The position numbers and the translations under genes were made by a program. From Limnobacter alexandrii (GTDB lineage: Bacteria > Pseudomonadota > Gammaproteobacteria > Burkholderiales > Burkholderiaceae_B), in the NCBI RefSeq assembly GCF_005871185.1, contig NZ_SWKN01000006.1, forward strand, positions 1,032,451 to 1,096,450: a DNA stretch of 64,000 bases, written 5' to 3'. Below, in pieces: positions 18,796 through 26,671 of this stretch. Every line of letters begins with the position of its first letter. Positions within the stretch are counted from its first letter, which is position 1. The notes below the pieces were generated by a model that searched no databases, was not told where the DNA came from, and saw only the letters and a program-made list of their open reading frames with translations.

Positions 18796-20403
18796 ATGTT
18801 CTCCAAAACGGGCTTGTTCAGCATGTCTTTCAAGTGGAAATGGTTGCTTGCTACTTTCGTGGCTCAGTTGTTGCTGGGGGGCATTTTTACGACCATTCAA
18901 TACACGCACATGGGTAATTTGGCCGAACGGGATTTGCGTCGCATTCAGGAAAGTTTTCAGACCGAGCTGTTCCAGGCCCAATTGACGAACCAGACCTATT
19001 CACTAGACACTTTGAGCTCCATGGTTCGGGACTTCTATTCCCGCTACAAACCTTCGGCAGTCTGGATCAATGTGGATGACAAACTCGCCTATGCCATGGG
19101 TGAGGTACCCGAAAACTTATCGGTACATCCGGCTGTTCTGCTGTCAACTTTTAACTTGTCGGCAGCAGGACAACAACTCAAGATTTTATTCGATGAGGAC
19201 GAGGTATATCGCGATCGCAATGACATGCTGTTTTACCTGGTGGGCGTTTTCCTACTGAGTGCCCTGGCTTGCTCAATGATTTTATTGGGCCTGAGCAACA
19301 CCCTTTCTGCAAGGCTGGAGGACCTTCGAAGCAAAGCGATGGAACTGCAGGCGGGGAAAATACAATCCCGAATCAAGGTCTCGGGCAGTGATGAAATTTC
19401 GTGCCTGGGGACGGCTTTCAACAGCATGGCTCAAGCCATTGAGTTGCAAATGAAGGCCATGGAGGAAAGCCACGCACGTTCGGTTTCTGAGAAAAACCGG
19501 CTTGACATGCTACTTTCTTCGCTGGCCAGCGGGGTTGCTTATCTGGATGAGCATTTCAAGTTACTTTACTTGAACAAGGCGCTGGCCAAGATGCTGAAAA
19601 TTGAGGGTTTGGATACACAATGTGCCAACCTGGAGCAGGTATTGATTCGGGCTGGCGTGGTTCGAGAGCAACGCATTCGCTTGAAAGATTTGGTGACCGA
19701 TTACTTTGGCAGCCACGAGAAGCCAGTGGAATTGAATTTCACCGACGGTCGGGTTCTGCAATTTCGGTTTGCGGTGTACAACGACAAAATTCAGGGTGCG
19801 CATGCAGTGTTGATTGTGGACGATGTCAGCATTCGCAAAAATGTCGAGGATTTACGCAACGAGGTTGAGCGCGATCCACTGACCGGGGTGCTGAATCGCA
19901 GAGGTTTTGACATGACATTGGAGGCACGTCTTTCCAGGCTGTTGCCCGGAGAAACACTGGGCCTCATGTTTCTTGATCTCGACGGTTTCAAGGCGGTTAA
20001 CGACACTTTGGGGCACAAGGCGGGCGATCAAATTCTGAAGACCAGTGCAACGCTGCTTAAAGGCGCTACGCGCAATGTGGATCACGTGGCGCGTTTGGGG
20101 GGTGATGAGTTTGCAATTATCGTGGCGCGCTGCAATATTCAATTGTTGAAAAACATTGCCGAACGAATTATTGAGTCATTTGCCTGCGACAAGCTGTTGG
20201 TGCGGGTGCGTCAAAATCACGGTTTGACGGTGTCGTGCAGTATTGGTGCTGCCATGTACCCATTGCATGGAAATTCTGTCCAGGAACTGCTCGAAGTGAG
20301 TGACGAGCAAATGTACGAGGCCAAAAAAGCGGGCAAGAATTGTTACCGGATAGCCGGCGTGGCGGATGAGCTTCAAATCAGAAACATTGCGGTCAAGGTT
20401 TGA
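18796..20403 (+). CDS. Membrane-bound diguanylate cyclase (HAMP-PAS-GGDEF)
   Basis: Protein of about 535 residues. It has a transmembrane helix near the N-terminus, a periplasmic region of about 110 residues, a second helix (LFYLVGVFLLSALACSMILLG), a HAMP linker, a PAS-like region (about 240-350) and a C-terminal GGDEF domain. The active-site motif is intact (RLGGDEF). An inhibitory I-site, R-N-V-D, lies five residues upstream, so product inhibition by c-di-GMP is expected. The start is uncertain: ATG 18796 or ATG 18823, neither with a good ribosome binding site. Its product could act on the PilZ protein at 678-1613, but this is speculation. Its 3' end overlaps the convergent csbD gene by 11 bases. 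Confidence 0.88.
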   Translation: MFSKTGLFSMSFKWKWLLATFVAQLLLGGIFTTIQYTHMGNLAERDLRRIQESFQTELFQAQLTNQTYSLDTLSSMVRDFYSRYKPSAVWINVDDKLAYAMGEVPENLSVHPAVLLSTFNLSAAGQQLKILFDEDEVYRDRNDMLFYLVGVFLLSALACSMILLGLSNTLSARLEDLRSKAMELQAGKIQSRIKVSGSDEISCLGTAFNSMAQAIELQMKAMEESHARSVSEKNRLDMLLSSLASGVAYLDEHFKLLYLNKALAKMLKIEGLDTQCANLEQVLIRAGVVREQRIRLKDLVTDYFGSHEKPVELNFTDGRVLQFRFAVYNDKIQGAHAVLIVDDVSIRKNVEDLRNEVERDPLTGVLNRRGFDMTLEARLSRLLPGETLGLMFLDLDGFKAVNDTLGHKAGDQILKTSATLLKGATRNVDHVARLGGDEFAIIVARCNIQLLKNIAERIIESFACDKLLVRVRQNHGLTVSCSIGAAMYPLHGNSVQELLEVSDEQMYEAKKAGKNCYRIAGVADELQIRNIAVKV

Positions 20404-20626
20404 GTTTATTGCGTATCTGGTTCAGGCTTTTGTTGACCTCTTTGCCCAAGGCTTTGCCTGTGCTTTTCACCGTTGTTTTTGCTGTTTCAGCCGCATCCTG
20501 AGTGGCCCCTTTCAATTTCTGAAATTGGCCTTCGCGCTGCAATTGTTTGTTGCCGGTCAGTTCACCGATTTTTTGTTTGGTCACGCCCATGGCCATGTTG
20601 ATCTTCCCTTCGTACTTGCCTGCCAT
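20393..20626 (-). CDS. CsbD family stress protein
   Basis: Small hydrophilic protein of 77 residues with the CsbD-like pattern: KYEGKINMAMGVTKQKIGELTGNKQLQREGQ followed here by a Lys/Ala/Thr-rich helix. CsbD proteins are abundant, poorly understood general-stress proteins. A GGGGGAT stretch precedes the ATG. Single gene, convergent with the diguanylate cyclase. Confidence 0.8.
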   Translation of the reverse strand: MAGKYEGKINMAMGVTKQKIGELTGNKQLQREGQFQKLKGATQDAAETAKTTVKSTGKALGKEVNKSLNQIRNKLKP

Positions 20627-20747
20627 CGAGTAATCCCCCCGTGTGTATTTGGCAGTGTAGCCTGAGCCGCATTTTCATGGTTAGCCCCAGTGTCGAAGCC
20701 AGCAATTAGTCGGTAGCCTTCTAGCAACTGAAATGGAGACACACAAC

Positions 20748-21677
20748 ATGAATATTGTTTGGCTGGAAAGCGAGACCGTCCGTACCCCCCTGCCACGCCC
20801 CGAGTGCAAGCACACTTGGACGGAATACCCCTTCACCACCGCAGATGTGCTGAAAGAACGCATCAAGGATGCTGAAATTCTGATCATCAACAAGGTCAAA
20901 ATTGGTCCAGCCGAGCTGGATGCAGCGCCCAAGCTGAAAATGATTCAGCTGGTGGCCACTGGTACCGACAACGTGGACAAAGCCGCTTGCGCAGAGCGCG
21001 GTATCAAAGTAAGCAATGTGGTGAATTACGGGCCTGAATCCGTGGCAGAGCATGCCATGGCGTGTATTTTGCAGTTGACCCGCCGTGTGCCCGAGTGGGA
21101 AGCGCTGGTGCACGATGGCAGCTGGAGTGCATCGCGTTTTTTCTGCCTGCACACTTTGCCCATGCGTGGCCTGCACACCCAAACCCTGGGTGTATTGGGA
21201 AGTGGTGCGATTGGCGGCAAGTTGATTGAATTTGCCAAGGCTTTCGGCATGACCATTTTGCACATCGAGCGCCAAGGCGTGGACAAGCCGCGCGATGGTT
21301 ATGTCAGCTTCGAGCATGGTTTGGCAAACAGTGATGTGCTTAGCTTGCATTGCCCGTTGAATGAGCAAACCAAAGGTTTGATTGGACCCAACACCATTCC
21401 CAAAATGAAGAAGGGCGCGATTTTGATCAACACCGCCCGCGGTGGTCTGGTGCAGTTCGACGCGTTGAAACAGGCCATTGAAAGTGGCCATTTGGGTGGT
21501 GCTGCACTGGATGTGCTGGAAGTAGAACCACCACCTCGTGATCACTTGATGGTGCAGTGGCAACACCCGCGTTGCATCATTACACCGCATGTGGCATGGG
21601 GCACTGAAAGTTCGCAAGCCAATGCAGGTCGATTGGCTGTTAAACACGTGGATGAATTTATTGCTGAAAATCAGTAA
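20748..21677 (+). CDS. D-2-hydroxyacid dehydrogenase (glycerate dehydrogenase-like)
   Basis: Protein of 309 residues of the NAD-dependent D-isomer hydroxyacid dehydrogenase family. The nucleotide-binding motif GSGAIGG is near residue 147. The catalytic Arg (NTARGG), Glu (LEVEPP) and His (TPHVAWG) are all present. The pattern is closest to glycerate/hydroxypyruvate reductases (HprA), but substrate choice cannot be fixed. ATG 20748 is preceded by GGAGA at 20735-20739; ATG 20733 is in frame but has no such site. Confidence 0.86.
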   Translation: MNIVWLESETVRTPLPRPECKHTWTEYPFTTADVLKERIKDAEILIINKVKIGPAELDAAPKLKMIQLVATGTDNVDKAACAERGIKVSNVVNYGPESVAEHAMACILQLTRRVPEWEALVHDGSWSASRFFCLHTLPMRGLHTQTLGVLGSGAIGGKLIEFAKAFGMTILHIERQGVDKPRDGYVSFEHGLANSDVLSLHCPLNEQTKGLIGPNTIPKMKKGAILINTARGGLVQFDALKQAIESGHLGGAALDVLEVEPPPRDHLMVQWQHPRCIITPHVAWGTESSQANAGRLAVKHVDEFIAENQ

Positions 21678-21796
21678 GCGAACAGAGCCGATTGGCTGTT
21701 GTATGAAAAGTACATTTGCTGCACCCAGCCGGTGCAGCAAGTGAATTTAAAGCAATTGCACAAATAATAAGCACCAAATAGGCTTAGAATGCGTGC

Positions 21797-23398
21797 ATGA
21801 CACAAACTGAACCGTATACCGCCACCGCCGCTGAAGAAGCCGCTCTCGCAAATGTAACCTTTGCAGACTTTGCGCTGCACCCCAGCATCCAGAAAGCCAT
21901 CGACGAGCAGGGTTATACACAGCCCACGCCAATCCAAGCCAAAGCCATTCCCGTGGTGCTGACTGGCGTCGACGTCATGGGTGCTGCCCAGACTGGAACT
22001 GGTAAAACCGCTGGTTTTTCCTTGCCTATTTTGAACCGCTTGATGCCGCTGGCCACAGAAAATACGTCGCCTGCCCGCCACCCGGTTCGTGCGTTGATTT
22101 TGACGCCCACCCGCGAACTGGCTGACCAGGTTGCAGCCAACGTGTTCACCTATGCCAAGCACACGCCACTGCGTTCTACCGTGGTGTACGGCGGTGTAGA
22201 TATCAACCCTCAAATTCAGGCTTTGCGCCGTGGTGCTGAGTTGGTGATTGCCACACCTGGCCGTTTGCTTGACCACGTACAGCAAAAAAGTATTAATTTG
22301 GGCCAAGTGCAGGTGCTGGTACTGGACGAAGCCGACCGCATGCTGGACATGGGCTTCTTGCCTGACCTGCAGCGAATCATTAATTTGTTGCCTAAAACAC
22401 GCCAGAATTTGTTGTTCTCGGCCACGTTCTCGCCTGAAATCCAGAAGCTGGCCAAAAGCTTCATGGTCTCGCCCACGCTGATTGAAGTGGCGCGCCGCAA
22501 TGCAACTTCCGAGAACATCAAGCAGGTCATATTCGCGCTCGACAGTGAAGAAGACAAACGCATGGCAGTTTGCCACCTGATTAGAAGCAAAGCGTTGAGC
22601 CAGGTGATCGTGTTTTCAAACACCAAGCTGGGCACAGCCCGTTTGGCGCGCCACCTTGAAAAAGAAGGCGTATCCAGCACCGCGATTCACGGCGACAAAA
22701 CCCAGATTGAGCGGACCAAATCGCTGGAAGCTTTTAAGGCCGGTGAAGTAACTGTGCTGGTGGCCACCGATGTGGCTGCCCGTGGTTTGGACATTGCTGA
22801 TTTGCCCTGTGTAATCAACTATGACTTGCCAACCACGCCTGAAGATTACGTTCACCGAATTGGCCGCACGGGCCGTGCAGGTGCCAAGGGCACTGCGTAT
22901 TCCTTTGTTGTTAAGCGCGACGAACGCGCTTTGAAAGACATTGAAAAACTGATTGGCAAAGCCTTTGTGCGTGAAGAGCTGGAAGGTTTTGTGCCGGGTG
23001 CTCGTGCGCCAAGGGAAGAGCGTGGTGGCCGCGAGGGTCGCAGCGAGAGTCGTGGTGCTTCGCGTACCGAGGGTCGCTCTGACCGTCGCCCCGCTCGTGG
23101 TGGCGATGATACAGCCCCGGCACGCGAACGCCGACCGGCTCGCGACACCTCCTACCAAGGTGCGCGTTTCAATGACAACGCGCCAATTCACCGGGATGCG
23201 GAATACGAACGTTTGCGCGCCAAATTGGCACAAACCCGGGTGAAAGACTCCTTGTTCAACCAGCCTTATCAGGAATCCAAGGAAGACAAAGCGGCTGCCG
23301 AGGCTGCGACGGGCCAAAATTCGGCGGGCAACAACAAACCGAAAAGCAAGAATGCTGCGCCTGTGGCGTTTTTGTTGGGCGGCAGTCCACGGAACTAA
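21797..23398 (+). CDS. rhlE: DEAD-box RNA helicase, RhlE-type
   Basis: Protein of 533 residues with all helicase motifs: Q motif (PTPIQAKAIP), I (AQTGTGKT), Ia (PTRELADQ), Ib (TPGRLLD), II (DEAD), III (SAT), V (ATDVAARGLD) and VI (HRIGRTGRAG). After residue 400 comes a basic Arg/Gly/Glu/Ser-rich tail that probably binds RNA. The family acts in ribosome assembly and RNA turnover, often as a cold-related helper. RhlE is the best fit by the core; DbpA- or SrmB-type domains are not seen. Confidence 0.9.
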   Translation: MTQTEPYTATAAEEAALANVTFADFALHPSIQKAIDEQGYTQPTPIQAKAIPVVLTGVDVMGAAQTGTGKTAGFSLPILNRLMPLATENTSPARHPVRALILTPTRELADQVAANVFTYAKHTPLRSTVVYGGVDINPQIQALRRGAELVIATPGRLLDHVQQKSINLGQVQVLVLDEADRMLDMGFLPDLQRIINLLPKTRQNLLFSATFSPEIQKLAKSFMVSPTLIEVARRNATSENIKQVIFALDSEEDKRMAVCHLIRSKALSQVIVFSNTKLGTARLARHLEKEGVSSTAIHGDKTQIERTKSLEAFKAGEVTVLVATDVAARGLDIADLPCVINYDLPTTPEDYVHRIGRTGRAGAKGTAYSFVVKRDERALKDIEKLIGKAFVREELEGFVPGARAPREERGGREGRSESRGASRTEGRSDRRPARGGDDTAPARERRPARDTSYQGARFNDNAPIHRDAEYERLRAKLAQTRVKDSLFNQPYQESKEDKAAAEAATGQNSAGNNKPKSKNAAPVAFLLGGSPRN

Positions 23399-24291
23399 GC
23401 CCGGTAGTTGGCCCAAACAGGGGACGCCAATTCAAGCCACTGCTTCGTTGTAGTGGCTTTTATTTTGTCCAAACCAAAGTGTTGCCACACGGTGTTTAAA
23501 TTCAGCACAGGGTCATGTTCCGGCACCGCTTGTGCCCCGGTTTGCTTGGACAGCTTTTGTCCGTCTTCGGCCAATATCACTGGCAAGTGCCAGTAGGCGG
23601 GGGGCTGAAAAACAGCTTTTGCATCAAGCCCACTTTGCAATGCTTTCCACACCGCAATTTGCCGAGCCGTGGTGTCTGCCAGGTCTTCACCGCGCACAAT
23701 GTGCGTCACCTTGCTTGCCAAATCATCGACAACCACGACCAGGTGGTAGGCCCAGTAACCGTCACCCCGCTTCAGCACAAAGTCGCCACTGCTCCTGTTC
23801 AAATCATCGTTGAAGTCGCCTAGTCTGTGGTCTTGCCACTTAACGTGTTCAGCAGAGCATCGAAAACGAATGGCGCGGGCCTTCCGGCCTGCTGGCATGC
23901 CGTGTCGGCAAGTGCCGGGATAAACACGGTTTTCACCGAGTGCACGCCTTGAATTGGCTTCCTCAATTTCTTTTCGGGTGCAGGCGCAGGGGTAAGTTAA
24001 ACCCCGCTCGCTCAAGCATTTCAATGCGGTTTCATACACCGAATGCCGTTGCGATTGAACCCATAAGTCACCATGCCAGTTCAAGCCGTGGCGTTTCAAG
24101 GTGTGAAGGATGTGTTCAACTGATGCGGCATCGCAACGCCCCTCGTCAATGTCTTCAATGCGTAAAAGCCATTTTCCGCCGTGCACCTTCGCATCCAGAA
24201 AACTGCCCAGCGCGGTGGCCAGTGAGCCCAAATGCAAAGGGCCTGTGGGTGAGGGGGCGAAGCGGCCGATGTAGGGCGCTTGTGCGGGCAT
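23395..24291 (-). CDS. gluQ: Glutamyl-Q tRNA(Asp) synthetase
   Basis: Protein of 298 residues, resembling the catalytic half of glutamyl-tRNA synthetase without the anticodon-binding domain. It activates glutamate and attaches it to queuosine-34 of tRNA-Asp. Visible are the HIGH-like PLHLGS in RFAPSPTGPLHLGS, the zinc-binding CAC...C region (residues about 100-130) and the KMSKS-like KLSKQ. Its stop overlaps the rhlE stop by four bases in convergent orientation. Confidence 0.94.
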   Translation of the reverse strand: MPAQAPYIGRFAPSPTGPLHLGSLATALGSFLDAKVHGGKWLLRIEDIDEGRCDAASVEHILHTLKRHGLNWHGDLWVQSQRHSVYETALKCLSERGLTYPCACTRKEIEEANSRRALGENRVYPGTCRHGMPAGRKARAIRFRCSAEHVKWQDHRLGDFNDDLNRSSGDFVLKRGDGYWAYHLVVVVDDLASKVTHIVRGEDLADTTARQIAVWKALQSGLDAKAVFQPPAYWHLPVILAEDGQKLSKQTGAQAVPEHDPVLNLNTVWQHFGLDKIKATTTKQWLELASPVWANYRA

Positions 24292-24303
24292 GTTCAGAAC
24301 TCT

Positions 24304-25242
24304 TTATTGAGGTGGCTGAAAATTAAGTTGAACCGTGGCCAGGTGTTTGGTCCACCAGTCCAGCGCCTTGCCTTGGCTGCCACGCTGCCAGGCAAAGCAA
24401 AGGCTGCTTTGGCGGGTGGTGTCCTCGGTTTTCTTGACGATGAGTTCTCCATTTGCCACTTCTTGCTCAATCAAATTCCAGGGCAGCCAGCCGCAACCCA
24501 GGCCAGCCAGTTGGGCTTTCACTTTGGCTTGCAGATTGGGCACGGTGAGCACCGCCTGTCCGCTTTGCAACCCAAATGTCAGCGGTTTGAAGTTGCGGGA
24601 AGTGTCGCCAACAGCCACCGCACGGTATTGCCGTATTGTGTCGATGCACACGGGTTCTTCCACCTCAGCCAAGGGATGGTTGGGTGCCACGGCAAACACA
24701 AACAAAGAGTTTCCAAAACTTTGAATGTGCAGGCCAGTTGCGCTTGCAAACTGGTTTTGATCCAGGCGGCTGCCAATTAGAAGGTCGGCCCTGCCCGAGT
24801 ACAACGCCTCCCAAGTACCTGACAACACTTCACTGGAAAAGCGCAGGCGGGTGGGGCATTCCAGCGCATCAAACGCCTGTATCCACGGAATCGCTTGCTC
24901 AAACGGCACCACCGAGTCCAACACAATTCGCAATTCTGCCTCCCACCCGCTGGCCACGGCTTTCACGCGTTTGGTCAGTGCATCGGTGCTCTCGAGTAGC
25001 TTGCGACCTTCTTCCAGTAGGGCTTTGCCAGCAGGCGTTAACTTCGCTTTGTGGCCTGAACGGTCGTAAATCAACACATCCAGGCTTTCTTCCAATTGGC
25101 GCAACTGGTAGGTGATGGCCGATGGGGCCTTGTTCAAGGCAACGGCCGCCGCTGCGAAACTGCCCCGCGCTTCAATCAATTCAAGCAGGGCAAGGCTGTC
25201 GAGGTTGATGGTCATGGGTTCAGTTTTTTTGAATGAGTTCAT
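24304..25242 (-). CDS. LysR-type transcriptional regulator
   Basis: Protein of about 312 residues. An N-terminal winged helix-turn-helix (GSFAAAAVALNKAPSAITYQ) is followed by a periplasmic-binding-protein-like effector domain. The open frame begins at 25245; ATG 25242 or ATG 25215 (MTINLDSLALLE) are likely starts. It is divergent from the pirin gene, the normal LysR arrangement, so it probably controls the pirin-flavodoxin pair. The co-inducer is unknown. Confidence 0.86.
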   Translation of the reverse strand: MNSFKKTEPMTINLDSLALLELIEARGSFAAAAVALNKAPSAITYQLRQLEESLDVLIYDRSGHKAKLTPAGKALLEEGRKLLESTDALTKRVKAVASGWEAELRIVLDSVVPFEQAIPWIQAFDALECPTRLRFSSEVLSGTWEALYSGRADLLIGSRLDQNQFASATGLHIQSFGNSLFVFAVAPNHPLAEVEEPVCIDTIRQYRAVAVGDTSRNFKPLTFGLQSGQAVLTVPNLQAKVKAQLAGLGCGWLPWNLIEQEVANGELIVKKTEDTTRQSSLCFAWQRGSQGKALDWWTKHLATVQLNFQPPQ

Positions 25243-25261
25243 CAAATTCTACGCCTTGTTT

Positions 25262-25276
25262 GGCTGCATGGCAGCC
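25262..25276. promoter_or_regulatory. Inverted repeat in the LysR/pirin divergent region
   Basis: GGCTGC and GCAGCC flank an ATG spacer, making a perfect 6+6 palindrome between the lysR start and the pirin start. It is a candidate operator but could be incidental; it does not contain a clear T-N11-A core. Confidence 0.3.
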
Positions 25277-25312
25277 CCTACACTGAATTCATCATTCAAC
25301 AGGAGGTTGAAC

Positions 25313-26023
25313 ATGTTCCAGATCAGAAAATCCAACGAGCGCGGTTACGCCAACCATGGTTGGCTTGAGAGCTATCACAGCTTTTCGTTTTCCAGCTACT
25401 ACGACCCCAAGCACATGGGTTTTGGCCCACTGCGTGTGATCAATGAGGACTGGGTTCAGCCACAAACCGGTTTTGGTACTCACGGCCACCGCGACATGGA
25501 AATTATTACCTACATGTTGGGCGGCGAGCTAAGCCATCGGGACAGCTTGGGCGGCGGCTCGGCCATCAAGCCCAATCAGATTCAGCGCATGAGTGCAGGC
25601 ACCGGCATTCGCCATTCAGAAATGAATGCGCACAAAACCGATGTGGCACACCTGCTGCAAATCTGGATAGAGCCTTCAGTGAATGGAGTTGATCCCGGTT
25701 ACAAGGACCACGACCTCGATGTAGCCACAATCACTGGCCAGCTTGGTTTGATTGTGACGGGCGACAGGGCTGAGGCAGATGAAAAGAAAATCGCCTTCAT
25801 TCATCAGGACGCGAAAATGTATGCAGGCCGCCTGAGTAATCAGAGCGTGCACCGTGAACTGGACCCTGCACGCAAAGGCTATTTGCATGTAGCCACGGGT
25901 TCGGTAACTGTGGGCAATGTGCTGCTGCAAACCGGTGATGCGCTGTTGATCAGCGGCGAGCGGGAATTGAATTTTGATGTGAGCGAGCAAGCCGAAGTGC
26001 TGTTTTTCGATTTGCCAGCTTAA
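25313..26023 (+). CDS. Pirin family protein (YhhW-like)
   Basis: Protein of 236 residues, bicupin fold. The N-terminal cupin carries the pirin metal ligands: two His in GTHGHRDME, then His and Glu in GIRHSEMN. The segment HHG...-type N-terminus is replaced here by YHSFSFSSYY. E. coli YhhW is a quercetin 2,3-dioxygenase; the role of most homologues is unknown. AGGAGG at 25301-25306 fixes the ATG at 25313, although the frame is open far upstream into lysR. It is 26 bases upstream of the flavodoxin-type gene and likely co-transcribed. Confidence 0.88.
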   Translation: MFQIRKSNERGYANHGWLESYHSFSFSSYYDPKHMGFGPLRVINEDWVQPQTGFGTHGHRDMEIITYMLGGELSHRDSLGGGSAIKPNQIQRMSAGTGIRHSEMNAHKTDVAHLLQIWIEPSVNGVDPGYKDHDLDVATITGQLGLIVTGDRAEADEKKIAFIHQDAKMYAGRLSNQSVHRELDPARKGYLHVATGSVTVGNVLLQTGDALLISGERELNFDVSEQAEVLFFDLPA

Positions 26024-26049
26024 TAGTGACAACAACGAGGGAGTAAAAC

Positions 26050-26610
26050 ATGACACAAGTAGCAATTGTTTATCACAGTGGTTATGGCCACACCGCCAAA
26101 GTGGCGCAGGCTGTTGAGCAGGGCGCAGCAGGCGTGGCGGGTGTTCAAACCCACCTTGTTTCGGTTAACGACGTGAACGATGCCACATGGGACGTACTGG
26201 CCAAGGCCGACGCCATTATTTTTGGCTCGCCCACTTATATGGGTGGCGCATCTGCTGACTTTAAAAAGTTCGCAGATGCCTCCAGCAAGGTGTGGTTTAA
26301 CCAGGGCTGGAAAAACAAAGTGGCGGGTGGCTTTACCAATTCAATGTCCATGAGCGGCGACAAGCTCAGCACCCTTCAATACTTTGTAACCTATGCCATG
26401 CAGCACGGCATGATCTGGGTGGGCAGTGCCACACCCGGTGCCCAAAAGCCAGGCGATGTCAACGAGTTGAACCGTGTGGGCTCCTGGGTGGGGGTGATGA
26501 CCCAATCGGACAATGCACCCGCAGACGTGACCCCACCTGCTTCTGACCTGGAAACTGCCAAAATTTATGGTGCCAGGGTGGCTGAGTTTGCCAAGAAACT
26601 CGCAGTCTAA
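26050..26610 (+). CDS. Flavodoxin-like NAD(P)H:quinone oxidoreductase (WrbA-related)
   Basis: Protein of 186 residues. The FMN phosphate loop is YHSGYGHTAKVA, and GSPTYMGGASADFKKF is the second flavin-contact loop, as in WrbA-type proteins. These reduce quinones by two electrons and limit redox cycling. It forms an apparent operon with the pirin gene under the divergent LysR regulator, which suggests a response to quinones or aromatic compounds; that is inference. Confidence 0.82.
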   Translation: MTQVAIVYHSGYGHTAKVAQAVEQGAAGVAGVQTHLVSVNDVNDATWDVLAKADAIIFGSPTYMGGASADFKKFADASSKVWFNQGWKNKVAGGFTNSMSMSGDKLSTLQYFVTYAMQHGMIWVGSATPGAQKPGDVNELNRVGSWVGVMTQSDNAPADVTPPASDLETAKIYGARVAEFAKKLAV

Positions 26611-26671
26611 TAGTTTGCCCAAGACGTGAATGGGCTGTAATCAAATATCCGTTTGCGGATAAAATAGGGGG

